Positions 22,820 through 34,521 of a stretch of DNA of 64,000 nt are shown piece by piece. Each line of letters begins with the position of its first letter. The first letter of the stretch is position 1. Both the position numbers and the translations under genes were made by a program. A model generated the notes under the pieces. The model saw only the letters and a list, made by a program, of their open reading frames with translations, had not been told where the DNA came from and searched no databases. This DNA comes from Strigops habroptila (Eukaryota; Chordata; Aves; Psittaciformes; Psittacidae): assembly GCF_004027225.2 (NCBI RefSeq), contig NC_044291.2, positions 11,826,707 through 11,890,706 on the forward strand. The letters run 5' to 3'.

Positions 22820-25800
22820 CTGTGTGGGACAGAGGGAAATACTGCTCAGAAGAGGAAAACACCATCATCTGCTGCGCTGCAGGTGCTGTGATGCAAACCC
22901 CAGCAGTGAGCATGGCCCCGGCTTCCCCAGCAGCCCTGCTTGCAGACACCAGCTGCAGCATCTGCACTCTCTGACCTCCATTTATCCCATCCCTGCCCAT
23001 GGACCACCACCCAGCAAACAGCTGGACACAGCTGCATGACAGAGGGTCTCCACGTGCCCTTCTCTGAGATGATGAAAACTGGCAAAGCTGAAGAAACACT
23101 TTCCACTGCCTCATATTCCTTCCCTCACCCCGCCTCATCCCCCCTCCTCTCCCAGCCCCCCTCCGTGGGATCTCCTTCCCCTTCCCACCCCTCACCTTGG
23201 TGAGAAGCCGGTTTTGCTCCTTCAGCATGTTGATGGCTTGCTGGGAGCCTGCTGAGGCTGGGGATGCCACAGGGACCAGCCTGTTCAGAGCTGAGTTGGG
23301 GTTTGCTGGCTGCAGAAAAGATGAAGGGAAGGGATGAGACATTGAATCTCCTTCCCAGAGGCCCATCCCAGTCCTTCTCCAAAGCCAGAACCTGTTTCTG
23401 TGGTACATGGGGAACTGAGAGAAGCCCAGCACAGGATTAAGATCCCAGCACAGGGTCTCAGGCAGGCAGCCAGAGGTGGGAAACATTCCTGCAAGGAGCC
23501 CAGTGGGACAGCCAGCTCAGCAGGATGGTTTCCTTATTCGCTTGACAATGTCTACATCTATTTTTGGATTTGCTTTAGCCCCCCCATATGCCTTGAACAT
23601 CCTCCAGCCCAGCTGGGGACCAGCTGTGCTGTCCTCTGGGCCATCCCCCATCCCTTCTCTTGCCCACAGAGCCAAGCCACTTCTCCAGAGCCCAGGGGAA
23701 CTCTGGCATCCCCAATGTCAGCCCAGCCACCACAATGGGGGATGACAAGGATCTTGGGACGACAAGGACAACAAGGACATGAGCTTGGGACCCATCACTC
23801 AGGATGGGCCCCAAGCTCAAGCAAACAACCACAAGGTGCTGATGTGCTGCTCTCACCTTGCCAGTGGTGGACAGGAGGTCACCCAGGCAGCGGTTCACCT
23901 CCTGCAGCTTGGGGACCAGGCGCCCCAGGTGGCTTTGGCTGCCCTCAGGGGGGAAGTCCTGGGTGATGAGGAGGAAGAAGAGGCTGGGGGTTACTACAGA
24001 GCTGGCTCCAGGTCCAGCCAAGTCCCAGCCCGCTTCTCCAAACCCACAGAGCAGCCCCAGACCCTCCCAAGCAAGCAGGCACCTCAAGAACAAGTCCCAG
24101 ACTCACTGCACTGGTTTTGTTCTTCCCCAGAAGCCTCTGGTGTTCCTGCATGAACTGGATGTGCAGGTGGTACCACTCCCGGGCACGCTCAACCAGCTCC
24201 AGACCCTGCAGCAGGAAATCCTTCTCCTGTTCCAGCTCCTTCATGTGCTTCAGCTGCAGGACAGAGCATGCAGATGTGTCACCCCCTTCCCACCAAGGCC
24301 TTGTCAAACCCCAGGAGCTAGTTTCTTCACGAGGCACAGAGGGATGAGGATACAGGCAGGAGTCTCAGCTCCTTTCCCCATGAAAGGCCAAAGAGGAGCA
24401 GGCTGATGGCTGCTACCTGATGCTTCTTCAGAGGAAGAGTTCTCTGGTTTGGGAGAACAACTGAGGCAGGCGAAGGAAAATTAGGCCATCTCTACCCTCT
24501 TGCTCCCCACTGCCGAAGCAGGTTTCTCAACCTCATATTTATCCAGTGACACAACAAGAGCAAGGCCTACAGCCACTTCCCAACACCCCCAACACTGTGA
24601 ACCTCAGCCAGCAGCACAAACACACCCGGCTTTGGGTGAGCAGTAAAGAGCCAAGCTAGATGTGCAGACTGGAAGCTGCCCTGTATGCCCCAGGCACCTC
24701 TGAGCAGAGCACAGCATGCCTTTCTGCTGAGTGCCCCTGCTGGTCTTTCAGGTTCAAGCACCAGCATCACCTGGAGAGGGCTGCGGGGACTTTTATACAC
24801 CCAGAGAGCTGCTACTTGGGTGTCTCCTGTCCACAGACCAGCGCCATAGACATGCAGAGCCGGACCTTGTGCCTGTGGCACAGCCAAGGCTGCTGCAGGA
24901 CAGGAAGTCCAGCTCCTCCATCAAGAGTAGAGCTGGAGCAGGGGTCTGTCCTCCAGGGGACATGGGGACTCTGCTCCACTGCACCTTCTTCTGCTGCCCC
25001 TCAGCACTGCGTTGCCACCGGCAACTGCAGAGGTGGTGGGAGAAGAAGGGAAAACCTGGGAAACAGAGCAACTGGTGCAGCAACCCTTCCATTAGCCATC
25101 ACCCGGTGAGCCCAGGGCTCCTACTCCCCTTCTCCTAAGCAGTGTCACCCTGCTCCACCAGCCCCTGCACCCCTGCCTCCATGCCAAAAGCATGGGGAGC
25201 TGCCTGCCTTGCTGCCTCTGTTGTGTCCTCTGCCACAACACAGCCTGGCTTCCACTGCCCATGGCACAGACTGGGCTCCAGGAGAACCTGCTCCAGGCAC
25301 CAGTGGGACTTTGATCACCCAGAAGCTGCTGGATGCTCAGGAACCTCTCCTGCTGCTTTGGAGAACATCTTGAGAGGGGTGATTCAGCTCAGAAGTGGCC
25401 CTGAACAGATCATAGAAACATAAAATGGTTAGAGCTGGAAGGGACCTTAAAGCTCATCCAGTTCCAACCCTCTGCCACGGGCAGGGACACCTTCCACTAG
25501 AGCAGGTTGCTCCAAGCCCCTGTGTCCAACCTGGCCTTGAACACTGCCAGGGATGGGGCAGCCACAGCTTCTCTGGGCACCCTGTGCCAGCGCCTCAGCA
25601 CCCTCACAGGGAAGAGCTTCTGCCTCAGAGCTCATCTCAGTCTCCCCTCTGTCAGGTTAAAGCCGTTCCCCCTTGTCCTGTCCCTACAGGCCCTTGTAAA
25701 GGATCCCTACTCTGGAGACAAGTGAGACCACACCAAGACCTTCTTCAGGCCGCTAGCACTTCCCATCCCCACTGAAGCCCTGAAGCCAGCCCTGAAGCCC

Positions 25801-28800
25801 CTCAACTGCCCCACACCAGCCTTTCCCCCTAGCTGGATGGACAGATGGACCAAAGGGGACATACCCAGAGGAAGCAGTGCAGAGCCTTGGTGCTACACAG
25901 GCTGTTGCTGAGGGGCATGAAGAAGGTGCTGTATGTGGCAAGGACTTCCACCCAGCTTGGGCTGCAGGCAGCCACCACCTGGTCTGCTCCAGTCCCACCC
26001 GGCTTGCTGGCCAGCTCAGAGACCGGAGGAAGAGGCAGCATCCCACAGAGCAGTAGGACATCAGCAGGGAGAGCGGGCATCTCTCTAAGGATCAGAAGCT
26101 CTGGGGCAGTGGCAGCTTCTGGGGCAGGAGGAAGACAGAGCGCTGCACTTGGCTGGTGCTGCCCAGGGTAGGAGGAGAGGGGACAGTGCTGTACCCTGGG
26201 CTGCAGACAAATGAAAGCACTCAGCCTTGCACAGAAGGTCTCATCCAACTACCCCTGTGGCCATGGGGAAATGAGGGCGATCAATGATGGACTGGCTGAG
26301 AACACCAGCTGAGCAGACACCAGCCATGGTGGTGCAAAGGGTCCTGGGCTGCAGCACAGCCCCACACCTCTGCTGCTGCTTGGGATGAACCAACCCTGGT
26401 GCACCTCAGGATGCTGGATGGACACCAGTATTCCCACCCCCCATCAGGCACTAGACAAATCAGCCTAACCACAGCTGAGAGCCTTGTGTCTTCTGGGGCC
26501 CAACATCCTCCAGCATAGGGAGGAAGGAAAGAAAGGCAGAGGGACTCACTCCCACTGCTCCCCCAACAGCCTGGGAAAACAGGCAAGCCAGAGCTTGTGA
26601 TGGGCTCCAGCCTGGAGCGGCACTCACAGGGAAAAGCCTTGCCAGGGAAAGGAGGGACCTTCCACTATCCAAACCAGCAACTTCAAGCCACCAAAACCCT
26701 GAGAACCAAAGACTCCCATCCCAGACACACACACCCCTACATAACTCCTTGCCAGGACCTCTCATTAGAGAACCTCTCACGACAAGAGCACCCCAACCCT
26801 TTGCATGGCTGCAGGCCCAGCAAACCATGTGTGTGCACAAGCCCCTTCTCCCCAGGCCGGGCTCCACAGCACATTATGTCCCCCAAGGCCAGGCCAGGCT
26901 GTAATCAATGCTGCCCAAGCCACTGGTCAGCCCCACTGGGCTCAGGGTGACAGCAGGGTGCGAGGAGTGGAAGTGCAGAGGGGACAGTCAGCAGCAGCTC
27001 CGACACCAGCCAGAGCTCATCCCACCAGTCACTCATCCTGCAGGCTGGGTCCTGGCTCTCATCCCAGGAAAAATTAGCTTGAGCTTGTGGGCAGCATGCC
27101 CAGGCAGCTCCTCCATCCCATTTCAGAGCAGTGCTGATCCCTTCATCCAGGGAATCTGATCCAAGCCTCTCCACACAGACATGGAGAGGAAGGCAGATCC
27201 CTCCACCCTGGGCTGCCCAGTTAAATACAATGCTGGTTTCTCTCCATTACTGGCAAAAAGCCTCTCAGGAGCCAAGAGGACCAGCATGGTTGAGCCCTGA
27301 CCTTCAGAGCACATGCGGTGGGAGACCCAGCCTGGCACCACCACTTGCCAGCACAGAGCATACCTGACCTCCACTGAGTGCTTCAGGGGCCCAGAGACCC
27401 ACCTGCTCCCACACCTACATGTTTGCCTTTCCCTTCCCAGGATTTTGCCCACTGGAAGGCACCTGTGCAGTCAAATGCAGGCTCCACGGGCTGACCTCAC
27501 ACTCCAGGAGAAGGCAGGGGAACACACGCCTCTGCCCTGTCTGGCGCGACTCAGGATGGAAAGCACCTCAGAAGTAACAGCCAGACCTCCATATACATCA
27601 ATAGAGCTTTGTGTGCAGAATACCAGGATCTGCCCAACACACCACAGTTCACACATGCAGGACGGGCAGTGGTGAGCCACAGCGCAAACAGAGCTGGTGT
27701 CAGTGGTGAGAGACCCCTGTGATCCACCTTTCCACAGGGACCAGGACTTCGCCAAGGTCTGTGAGGGAGGTGAGGCGCTGGCACAGGGTGCCCAGAGAAG
27801 CTGTGGTTGCCCCATCCCTGCAGTGTTCAAGGCCAGGTTGGACAGGACTTGGAGCAACCTGCTCTAGTGGAAGGTGTCCCTGCCCATGGCAGGGGGTTGG
27901 AACTGGATAAGCTTTAAGGTCCCTTCAACCCAAACCAGTCTGGGATTCTATGATACGACCAAGGGCCCCTTCACTGGAGCCCGTGGCAGGACTGTCCCCT
28001 TACCATGCTGAAGTCCACACCGTTGGTGATGGTGTGTCTCCGGTGTTCTGCACGTCCCCTCTGATGCCTCCGAGCATCCCCAGCACCTGGATGGCCACTG
28101 TCTCCCTGGGACTGCCCAGCAGCTTTAGCATCACCACCTGTAACAGAGGAAAGCATAAGGCCACCAGCTGCTATCTGCAGCATGGTCTTGCAGACATGGC
28201 AAGGAGCAGCTGAGCAAAGCACCAGCCTGGGTACCTGCTTGCAGGCAGGGCAGGCTTCAGCAGCAACTTACTTGGCTGTGCCAGGTTGGCAACACACCTT
28301 GGTCATCTGCAAAAAGCAAGCAGCTTCCAGGCAATGCTGTTTCAGTCCCAGCACAGGCAATTAAACCATTAGTGACACTGGCTACCCTTGTCCTGTCCTC
28401 ATGAGACCCCTGGCTCCCACTCAGTGGCACAGGCTCTGCAAGGAACCTGACTCCCAAAGGCATCTCCTGCTTGGTGATGGGCTTGGCCATGCAGACATTC
28501 TCCCCCCAAACCCCGTGCCTGTGGCCTAACCATTGAGTAAATCAGGCTGTAGGTTTTCCAAAACGTTATTCAAATTGCAGCATCCCACCCTGCAAAAGAC
28601 TGATCTCTTACAAACGCATAATGCTGGTGCAAAGCCAAGCATGACCTTTCTGCAGGTTAAGTTCATACTGGCACCTTTCAGGCTAGAGCAGACCCCTCCT
28701 GCCCATGCTGCCTATTTGCCCAAGCAGGTTATTGGCTGGGCACCTGCAGCAGAGTCGGTACAAGCCCCACACCACCCAGCCTGGTGAACTCACCAGGAAC

Positions 28801-31800
28801 AAAGCCCTGTGGTATGGCCAGGCTAGCTCAGAGCCTGGTTCTGGCCAAGCACCGCCTTGAACCGTGGCGCCAGGGCAGCCACAGAGCAGCCAGCACCATC
28901 CTGACATGCCTGGGCAGCGAGCGCTGCACCTCCCTCTGTGCCACCTCCAGGCAGAGCCTGTCCTGTATCCAGCCCTTGCTGCTGCAGCTCCCCTGCTCCC
29001 TTGTGGCTGCAGACACCTCTCCTCAAGAGTCTCTTTCCCAGCCTGGCCATGGCACAAGAGCAGCAGGGAGGCAGGCAAGCGACAGCAGGCAAAGACAGCC
29101 AGGGAACACGTCTCCTCCTCAGCACTGCTGTGCACCTATCTCCCAGGCACCCTCACCCATCACCACATCTTCTCACATATGCCGGCTCCCCGGCACCGGT
29201 GCTGCCAGGCACAGGTCCAGCATGTTCCTTGCTGCACCAGCACGAAGGGCTGCAAGTGCCAGGACAGGGCACATAGCATTGTCCAGGCTGGCACCCACAG
29301 CCCACAGCTCCACAAGGCTCCTCAGCCGACCACATGCACACAACAGAAGAGGGATATGGAGCAGGAAAGGACAGCATTGGCCGCAGGAACCACTCTCCTT
29401 CACCTTGAAGGCAACGAGATCTGGGAGAGTTGCACCATACTGGGGCTGCCTGTACTGCCAGTTTCAGCAAGAGGAGCTGGACTCAGGCTTGGGGGACAGC
29501 AGACCACGCTACACAAGCACCCTGCTCAGCCTGTCATGTTGTGTCACTGGGGAAAGAAGCTACTGTGGCATGGGAAAAATCCTCCTCTGTTTCACCATGG
29601 CATCCTGCTTCTCCTATCAGGAAGAGCTCCGACACAGACAGGTCTCCAGCATGCCAATAAACACAAAGTCTTTGATATCACCCATTCATCTGTTTTTCTG
29701 GTTTCATACACCCATATCTACCCGGCAAGACCAGTGCAACCACACACGTTCTCCTAGCAGACCTGTAGCACATCCTGTTTGGGAAGCCGAGGAACAGTCC
29801 CAAAACTACAGGTAGCTTTGATAGGCAGAATTGCAAAGCACAGCCAGGAACACCTTTGGGAAACATTTTAAAAAGGTTTTCACGGCTGTTAATTGGAAGT
29901 GCCAGGTTGAGCTGAGCTGAACCTGTGATAAGAAGGTGCTCCCTGGTCAAACAACTGAGCTCTGTGTACCTGAGCTGACAATGTAGTGGCTAAAACAGGA
30001 CCCCTGCTAATAAGCTGAGATAATTTCTTCTTCAGCAGAGAGCAGTTCCAGCTCACCAGAGGTGGATGAGATTCTGCCACAAGATATGGCCTCTCTGCCC
30101 CCACAGGGCACATGCCCAGTATTCCCCAGCCAGAGCAAGTTGCCAGGACCAAGCAGACACCTCATTTACACATTTACATACCTGTCCTTGGCAATGGACA
30201 GTAACTGCTCCCTACAAACCATCCCCTCCTGCCTGCTGGGGCCACCAGCTCTCCAGGCAGCTGACAGAGCCAGGCCACCCCAGCAGCAAAGGTGAATGCT
30301 GTGTAGGGAGGACATGACAGTGCCCAGGCCACCACAGACATCCTGGGCAAGGCATGTCCTGATCTGTATCTGAACTTCCCCAGGTCTCAGCTCACAATGG
30401 AACCACAACAGTAAAGACCCCAACACCAAGACACTTAGATGCTGCTCTGAGAGGCCACCAGTAGTAGGGAAGCCATCATGGTGACTTTCCTGCCCAGTGA
30501 CTTCTCCAGTATCAGCCTCACCATCCCGACGGATGCTGTTGGCTCCCCAGGGACCATGGCTGGTGGCCAGCAGTGGTTCATGGGCTGCCCCAGCACTGCT
30601 GGGCTGATGAAAACCCCAACCTCTGCCATCTTGCCATGATTCCACCCAAATCACCTCTGGTGCAGGCAGATACCCCTGGACCACAAAGCAGAGCTGGGGT
30701 GGCATCCTATGAGCACCTCCTTCCTCCAAAACACAGACAGCGAGAGTTGCTTCAGACTCTTTGTAGTTGATGAGCACTGATCCACCATCTCGCTGCCCTT
30801 GGTTGGGTTCTTACAGAAACTACCTCACGCAGCTGAAGCCTCAGAGCAGCCTAAAGCCCACATCTTAATGGAGACAGGTATTCCTTGATCCACAGGCAGC
30901 TCTCAGCACCCAGCACATTTCTCCGCAGCAAGGAAGAGCTGTGTCATGCCACGGCAGCACTCAACCTCGCAGCCTGGTGAGGAGAACATCTACCTATTCA
31001 TCCACACCTTGGGAAACCCTCCGCAGTAGGAGGGAGCAGTGGGCAGCTGTGCAGGATCCGGAGCTAAAAGAAACAGAATAACTGAGAGATATGATGTTTG
31101 CTAAGCTGCTGAATCAAAGTGAGATTCCAGCCTTTTGCCAGCATAGGGCCCTGCGCTGCAGGTAGCTGGCAGCAAGGGCTGCGGCACAAACCCTGCCTGC
31201 AGGCTCCAGACATCAGTATAACATCAGCTTGTAGTGTAAAGATCCTCAGCAACCATGAAGTTGCTGTAATCATCTGCTCATTCCTTTCCAGGGCAGAGCT
31301 TTCCATTTGCTGTTTATTTACCAAGCAGGATTTTTGTTCAGGTTTTTCCAGATTTAATCTGTTGACAACAGGAGAACTAGCCTGCTTAATAATATTGCCC
31401 TAGATGAAGCTCCAGTGATTAGTCTGGAGGCAAAATGGAAAGCAGAGAACCTCAGCCACAGTTAAAAGTGCCTTCTCCACCCAGCAGAAGGGACTGGGAT
31501 GGAGCAGGTGAGAAGTGAAGGCAAATCAGCCTAACTTTCCCAAGGTTGAGGCAGTCATTGTGCTCCAGTGTTGAAATAACAAACACCAGCTCCTCACACA
31601 GACCTTCCTGTCTGTAGATCACAAAGCACTTCACAAATCATGGGCATGTAGGGACAGGACAAGGGGAAATGGCTTTAATCTGTCAAGGGGGAGATTGAGA
31701 TGAGATCTTAGGCAGAAGATCTTCCCTGTGAGGGTGCTGAGGCGCTGGCACAGGGTGCCCAGAGAAGCTGTGGCTGCCCCATCCCTGGCAGTGTTCAAGG

Positions 31801-33461
31801 CCAGGTTGGACACAGGGGCTTGGAGCAACCTGCTCTAGTGGAAGGTGTCCCTGCCCGTGGCAGGGGGTAGAACTGGAATGAGCTTTAAGGTCCCTTCCAA
31901 CACAAACCAGTCTGGGATTCTATGATTCTATCTAGATAAAGAATTATTACCTACACCAGGTAAACCAAGAAGCCTGGTTTCCTTATAATGTCTCCTACTG
32001 ACTAGCAACAAACCAAGATGCCAGTGAAATCACCTCCCCCTTGACAGGGTCAGGGTCTCACTGGGGGTGGCAGACCCAGCACAGGGACCCCAAGAGTTCA
32101 CAGGGACCTCCTGGTGAGCTCGGCAGACAGAGCCTAGCCACCCAGACACCAATGGGAGACAGCAAAGCACAATAAGGGGAGACCTTATTGTGGCCCTTCA
32201 GTACTTCAAAGGGGCCTATAAGAAAGATGGGGACTTTTTAGCAGGGCCTGTTGCGACAGGACGAGGGGTGATGGTTTTAAACTAAAAATGGGAGATTCAG
32301 GCTGGATGTGAGGAAGAAATTCTTTACAATGAGGGTGGTGAAACACTGGCACATGTTGCCCAGAGAGGTGGTGGATGCACCATCCCTGGAGACATTCCAT
32401 GCCAGGCTGGATGTGGTTCTGAGCAACCTGATGTAGTTGAAGATGTCCCTGCTCACTGCAGGGGCATTGGACTAGAGGACCTTTGAAGGTCCCTTCCAAC
32501 CCAAACCATTCTGTGATTCTATGATCTCCCTGATGCTGCTTTCCCATGTAATTATCGCTTAATTATTTATTCTTGTAATTAGTGCTGCAGAATTATCCAA
32601 ACAAAAAAGCTGGACCAGGCTTTTGTATTTTTTTGATCCAAAACACAGATGAAATGGTGAACCCAGTGTTTGAGGGCATAGCACAGCACCCACCCAAGCT
32701 CACAGCTGCTCCGGGACTGGGGCTCTTGCTGATGAGACCCCTGGGCGCAGCAACACTCTGAGGTGACCATCGGCAGCACCAAAAGGTCACCAACAGCCTC
32801 TGCGCCAGGGACAACCGCGGACACGTTACGGTAAAGCCCTTAATTCGTCCTGTCACTGCTATAAACAGACAGGCCCGTGTGAGGAGGGATGTAAAGGGAA
32901 GCACGAACCCGAGGCAGGCGGAATGGCACTGGAGCCCAGGTCAGAATCATCGGTAACTTCTGAGGAGTTCGGCACCCGGCCCGCGGGTCCGGGGCGATGC
33001 TCAGGCCCCGTAGCGAGCCTCAGTGTCACAGCCGCCCCGCCCGGTCCCCGCTCACCTCGGCCGCGGGGCTGGCCGTGCCCTGGCTCCCGCTGCCCGCTGC
33101 TCTTCCTGCGCCGCTCCTCGGCACAGCGCGGGCTCGGAGGCTTCTCCCCGCTCCGCCGGACGCCGCCGCCGCTCTCCGCCGGTGGGTCAGCCGCGGGCAG
33201 GGCAGCGCGCAGCCCCAGGACGAACCGCTCGAAGGTGAGGTACCCGCTGGCCGGTGCCGCCCGCCGCAGTCCCTCCATCACCCCAGCGGGCAGCTCCCTG
33301 GCTTCCGCTCCCCGCCAGCGGGACTCGATCTCCCGTAGGTGCACGTAGCCGCGCCGCCGGTCATCCAGGATATCGAAGAGAGTGCGCAAGCTCTGCAAGA
33401 ATGCCCGGGGAAGACCCTCAGTGCCGGCGGGAAGCGGCCGGTCGCCGCGCTCCGGGGCCAT
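22691..33461 (-). CDS. SAPCD2: SAPCD2, suppressor APC domain-containing protein 2 (six exons, 343 aa)
   Basis: Coding exons: 33056-33461, 28004-28137, 24107-24253, 23857-23958, 23196-23309 and 22691-22819. All introns are GT-AG, the phases join exactly, and the total is 1032 bp. Residues ~14-90 are the suppressor-APC/EF-hand-like domain ([34 protein letters not shown]). A basic, low-complexity linker leads to [11 protein letters not shown]. Coiled coils follow at ~181-225 ([16 protein letters not shown]) and ~292-332 ([16 protein letters not shown]), and the C-terminus is LDSTFI. Human SAPCD2 (about 394 aa) has the same order with a longer linker. The protein (also p42.3, C9orf140) is reported to act at the cell cortex in mitotic spindle orientation through LGN and to be cell-cycle regulated. 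The start chosen is the first ATG (G at -3); an upstream GTG continues the frame by six codons only. Confidence 0.95.
23196..23309 (-). CDS. SAPCD2: SAPCD2 exon 5
   Basis: Thirty-eight codons between TTCTGCAG|CCAGCA and AAG|GTGAGG, ending [16 protein letters not shown], the start of the second coiled coil. Confidence 0.95.
23857..23958 (-). CDS. SAPCD2: SAPCD2 exon 4
   Basis: Thirty-four codons between ACCCAG|GACTTC and AAG|GTGAGA, encoding the [19 protein letters not shown] segment. Confidence 0.95.
24107..24253 (-). CDS. SAPCD2: SAPCD2 exon 3
   Basis: Forty-nine codons in phase 0 between CTGCAG|CTGAAG and GCA|GTGAGT. It encodes the first coiled coil ([19 protein letters not shown]). Confidence 0.95.
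25410..25705 (-). mobile_element. CR1 LINE, 3' fragment in SAPCD2 intron 2
   Basis: Reversed tail ATCATAGAAACATAAAATGG, then GGAAGGGACCTTAAAGCTCA and the CTTCTCTGGGCACCCTGTGC block, ending at about GGCCCTTGTAAAGG. It lies in the same strand as SAPCD2. Confidence 0.92.
27757..27956 (+). mobile_element. CR1 LINE, 200-bp 3' end in SAPCD2 intron 2
   Basis: Sense-strand CR1 tail: GGCGCTGGCACAGGGTGCCC, the GAACTGGATAAGCTTTAAGG block, ending GGGATTCTATGATACG. It is antisense to SAPCD2, with its 3' end about 48 bp from the exon 2 donor. Confidence 0.92.
28004..28137 (-). CDS. SAPCD2: SAPCD2 exon 2
   Basis: Acceptor TGTTACAG|GTGG and donor ATG|GTAAGG. The split glycine codon G|GT joins exon 1 in frame. 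It encodes the linker and [14 protein letters not shown], the segment best conserved with human after the N-terminal domain. A plus-strand CR1 ends about 48 bp beyond the donor. Confidence 0.93.
31645..31935 (+). mobile_element. CR1 LINE, 290-bp 3' end in SAPCD2 intron 1
   Basis: Begins at GTAGGGACAGGACAAGGGG and runs to the tail GGGATTCTATGATTCTATC. It belongs to the recurrent young-looking subfamily and is antisense to SAPCD2. Confidence 0.93.
32170..32525 (+). mobile_element. CR1 LINE, 355-bp 3' end of an older subfamily
   Basis: Sense CR1 sequence from about GGGGAGACCTTATTGTGGCC through GAAGAAATTCTTTACAATGA to the tail CATTCTGTGATTCTATGAT. The wording differs from the recurrent subfamily (GACCTTTGAAGGTCCCTTCC), so this is a different CR1 lineage. 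It is antisense to SAPCD2. Confidence 0.92.
33056..33461 (-). CDS. SAPCD2: SAPCD2 exon 1
   Basis: Residues 1-135 plus one base. It holds the whole suppressor-APC domain. The donor reads GAG|GTGAGC inside the CpG island. Confidence 0.95.
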
Positions 33462-33523
33462 CACCACCAGCGCCGCCACTGCTGCTCTCGAGCGTTACTC
33501 GCCGCTCCGGCCCCCGCGCTCCT

Positions 33524-33589
33524 ATTGGTTGGTGGCCGGAGGTCCCGCGCTCTCATTGGCTGGCGGCTGCCGGTCGTGCTGGCCATTGG
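33524..33589 (-). promoter_or_regulatory. SAPCD2: Three evenly spaced CCAAT boxes upstream of SAPCD2
   Basis: ATTGG on the plus strand (CCAAT in the gene's direction) occurs at 33524-33528, 33555-33559 and 33585-33589, with centre spacing of 31 and 30 bp. The boxes sit 63-128 bp upstream of the SAPCD2 ATG. Such regularly spaced NF-Y sites are known from promoters of G2/M genes. No TTTGAA-type CHR element was found between the boxes and the ATG. Confidence 0.7.
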
Positions 33590-33809
33590 TTGAGGCAGAG
33601 GACGAAGGTTTGAGTTCCGCGCGGTACCCGCCCCGCTCTCTACCGGGGAGCGGGTCGAGCTTGGGGAGGCCCCACCCCCCCATCCCGGTGCCGGCTCCTC
33701 GACCCGCCTGGAGCAGCCTCTGACCTGTGCCCAGCCCAGATTAAACTTTTCCTAGCCCCGCAGAACCGCACCGCCGCTCTCGTTGACCGGCAGAGCTGCG
33801 GGTACTGCA

Positions 33810-34150
33810 ATAGAATCACAGAATCAACGAGGTTGGAAAAGACCTTTGAGATCAAGTCCAACCATTCCCCAGCACTGCAAGGCCACCACTAACCCATGTC
33901 ACTGAGGGCCTCATCTACACGATGTGTGAACACTTTCAGGGACTCCACCCCTGCCCTGGGCAGCCTGTTCCAATGCCTGACCACCATTTGGGAAAGGAAT
34001 TGTTCCTAATCTCCAGTCTAAACCTCCCTTGATGCAGCTTGAGGCCGTTTCCTCTTGTCTCATCCTTTGTTCCTTGGGAGCAGAGACCGGCTCCCTCCTG
34101 GCTCCATCCTCCTTTCACATAGTTGTAGAAAGTGACAAGGTCCCTCCTGA
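33810..34150 (-). mobile_element. CR1 LINE, 3' fragment
   Basis: Reversed tail ATAGAATCACAGAATCAACG, then GGTTGGAAAAGACCTTTGAG and the CAGCCTGTTCCAATGCCTGA block. Similarity fades near 34150, after GACAAGGTCCCTCCTGAGC. It lies about 350 bp upstream of SAPCD2. Confidence 0.88.
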
Positions 34151-34238
34151 GCTTCCTGGATTTTTGCACCTCAAAGACACTGTAACCTTGCAGAAAGGAA
34201 AGCAGCCCTCTTCTTAAGCAGAGATACCTCAACACCTT

Positions 34239-34521
34239 ACATAGAATCACAGAATCTCAGGCTGGTTTGGGTTGAAGGGACCTTAAAGCTCATCCAGTTC
34301 CAACCCCCTGCCACGGCCAGGGACACCTTCCACTAGAGCAGTTTGCTCCAAGCCCCTGTGTCCAACCTGGCCTTGAACGCTGCCAGGGATGGGGCAGCCA
34401 CAGCTTCTCTGGGCACCCTGTGCCAGCGCCTCAGCACCCTCACAGGGAAGAACTTCTGCCTAAAATCTCATCTCAATCTCCCCTCTGCCAGATTAAAGCC
34501 ATTCCCCCTTGTCCTGTCTCT
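34239..34521 (-). mobile_element. CR1 LINE, 3' fragment of the recurrent subfamily
   Basis: Reversed tail CATAGAATCACAGAATCTCA, then GAAGGGACCTTAAAGCTCAT, ending near CCCTTGTCCTGTCTC. It is in the same orientation as the CR1 90 bp to its left but from a different subfamily, so the two are separate insertions. Confidence 0.92.

Larger units (their letters stand above)
28138..33055 (-). other. SAPCD2: SAPCD2 intron 1
   Basis: Intron of 4.9 kb with two plus-strand CR1 fragments. Two long overlapping plus-strand open frames (28784-29815 and 28864-29757) lie within it but show no domain or recognisable homology. No other gene was seen. Confidence 0.75.
32940..33720 (-). promoter_or_regulatory. 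SAPCD2: CpG-island promoter of SAPCD2
   Basis: Dense CpG stretch covering exon 1 and about 250 bp upstream. No TATA box was seen. Three CCAAT boxes lie just upstream of the start codon (separate entry). Confidence 0.75.

Noticed and set aside
28784-29815. 343-codon plus-strand frame as a protein-coding gene
   Set aside because: No domain, no exon-like boundaries, a second long frame overlaps it, and it lies antisense in an intron. Kept only as a low-interest finding.
33462-33479. GTG at 33479 as the SAPCD2 start
   Set aside because: The in-frame ATG at 33461 has a strong context and fits the internal Met of the human N-terminus, so a non-ATG start is not needed.
33609-33614. TTTGAG near the CCAAT boxes as a CHR element for SAPCD2
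   Set aside because: It lies upstream of the array relative to SAPCD2 transcription and is not the canonical TTTGAA. It would suit only a plus-strand transcript, for which there is no evidence.
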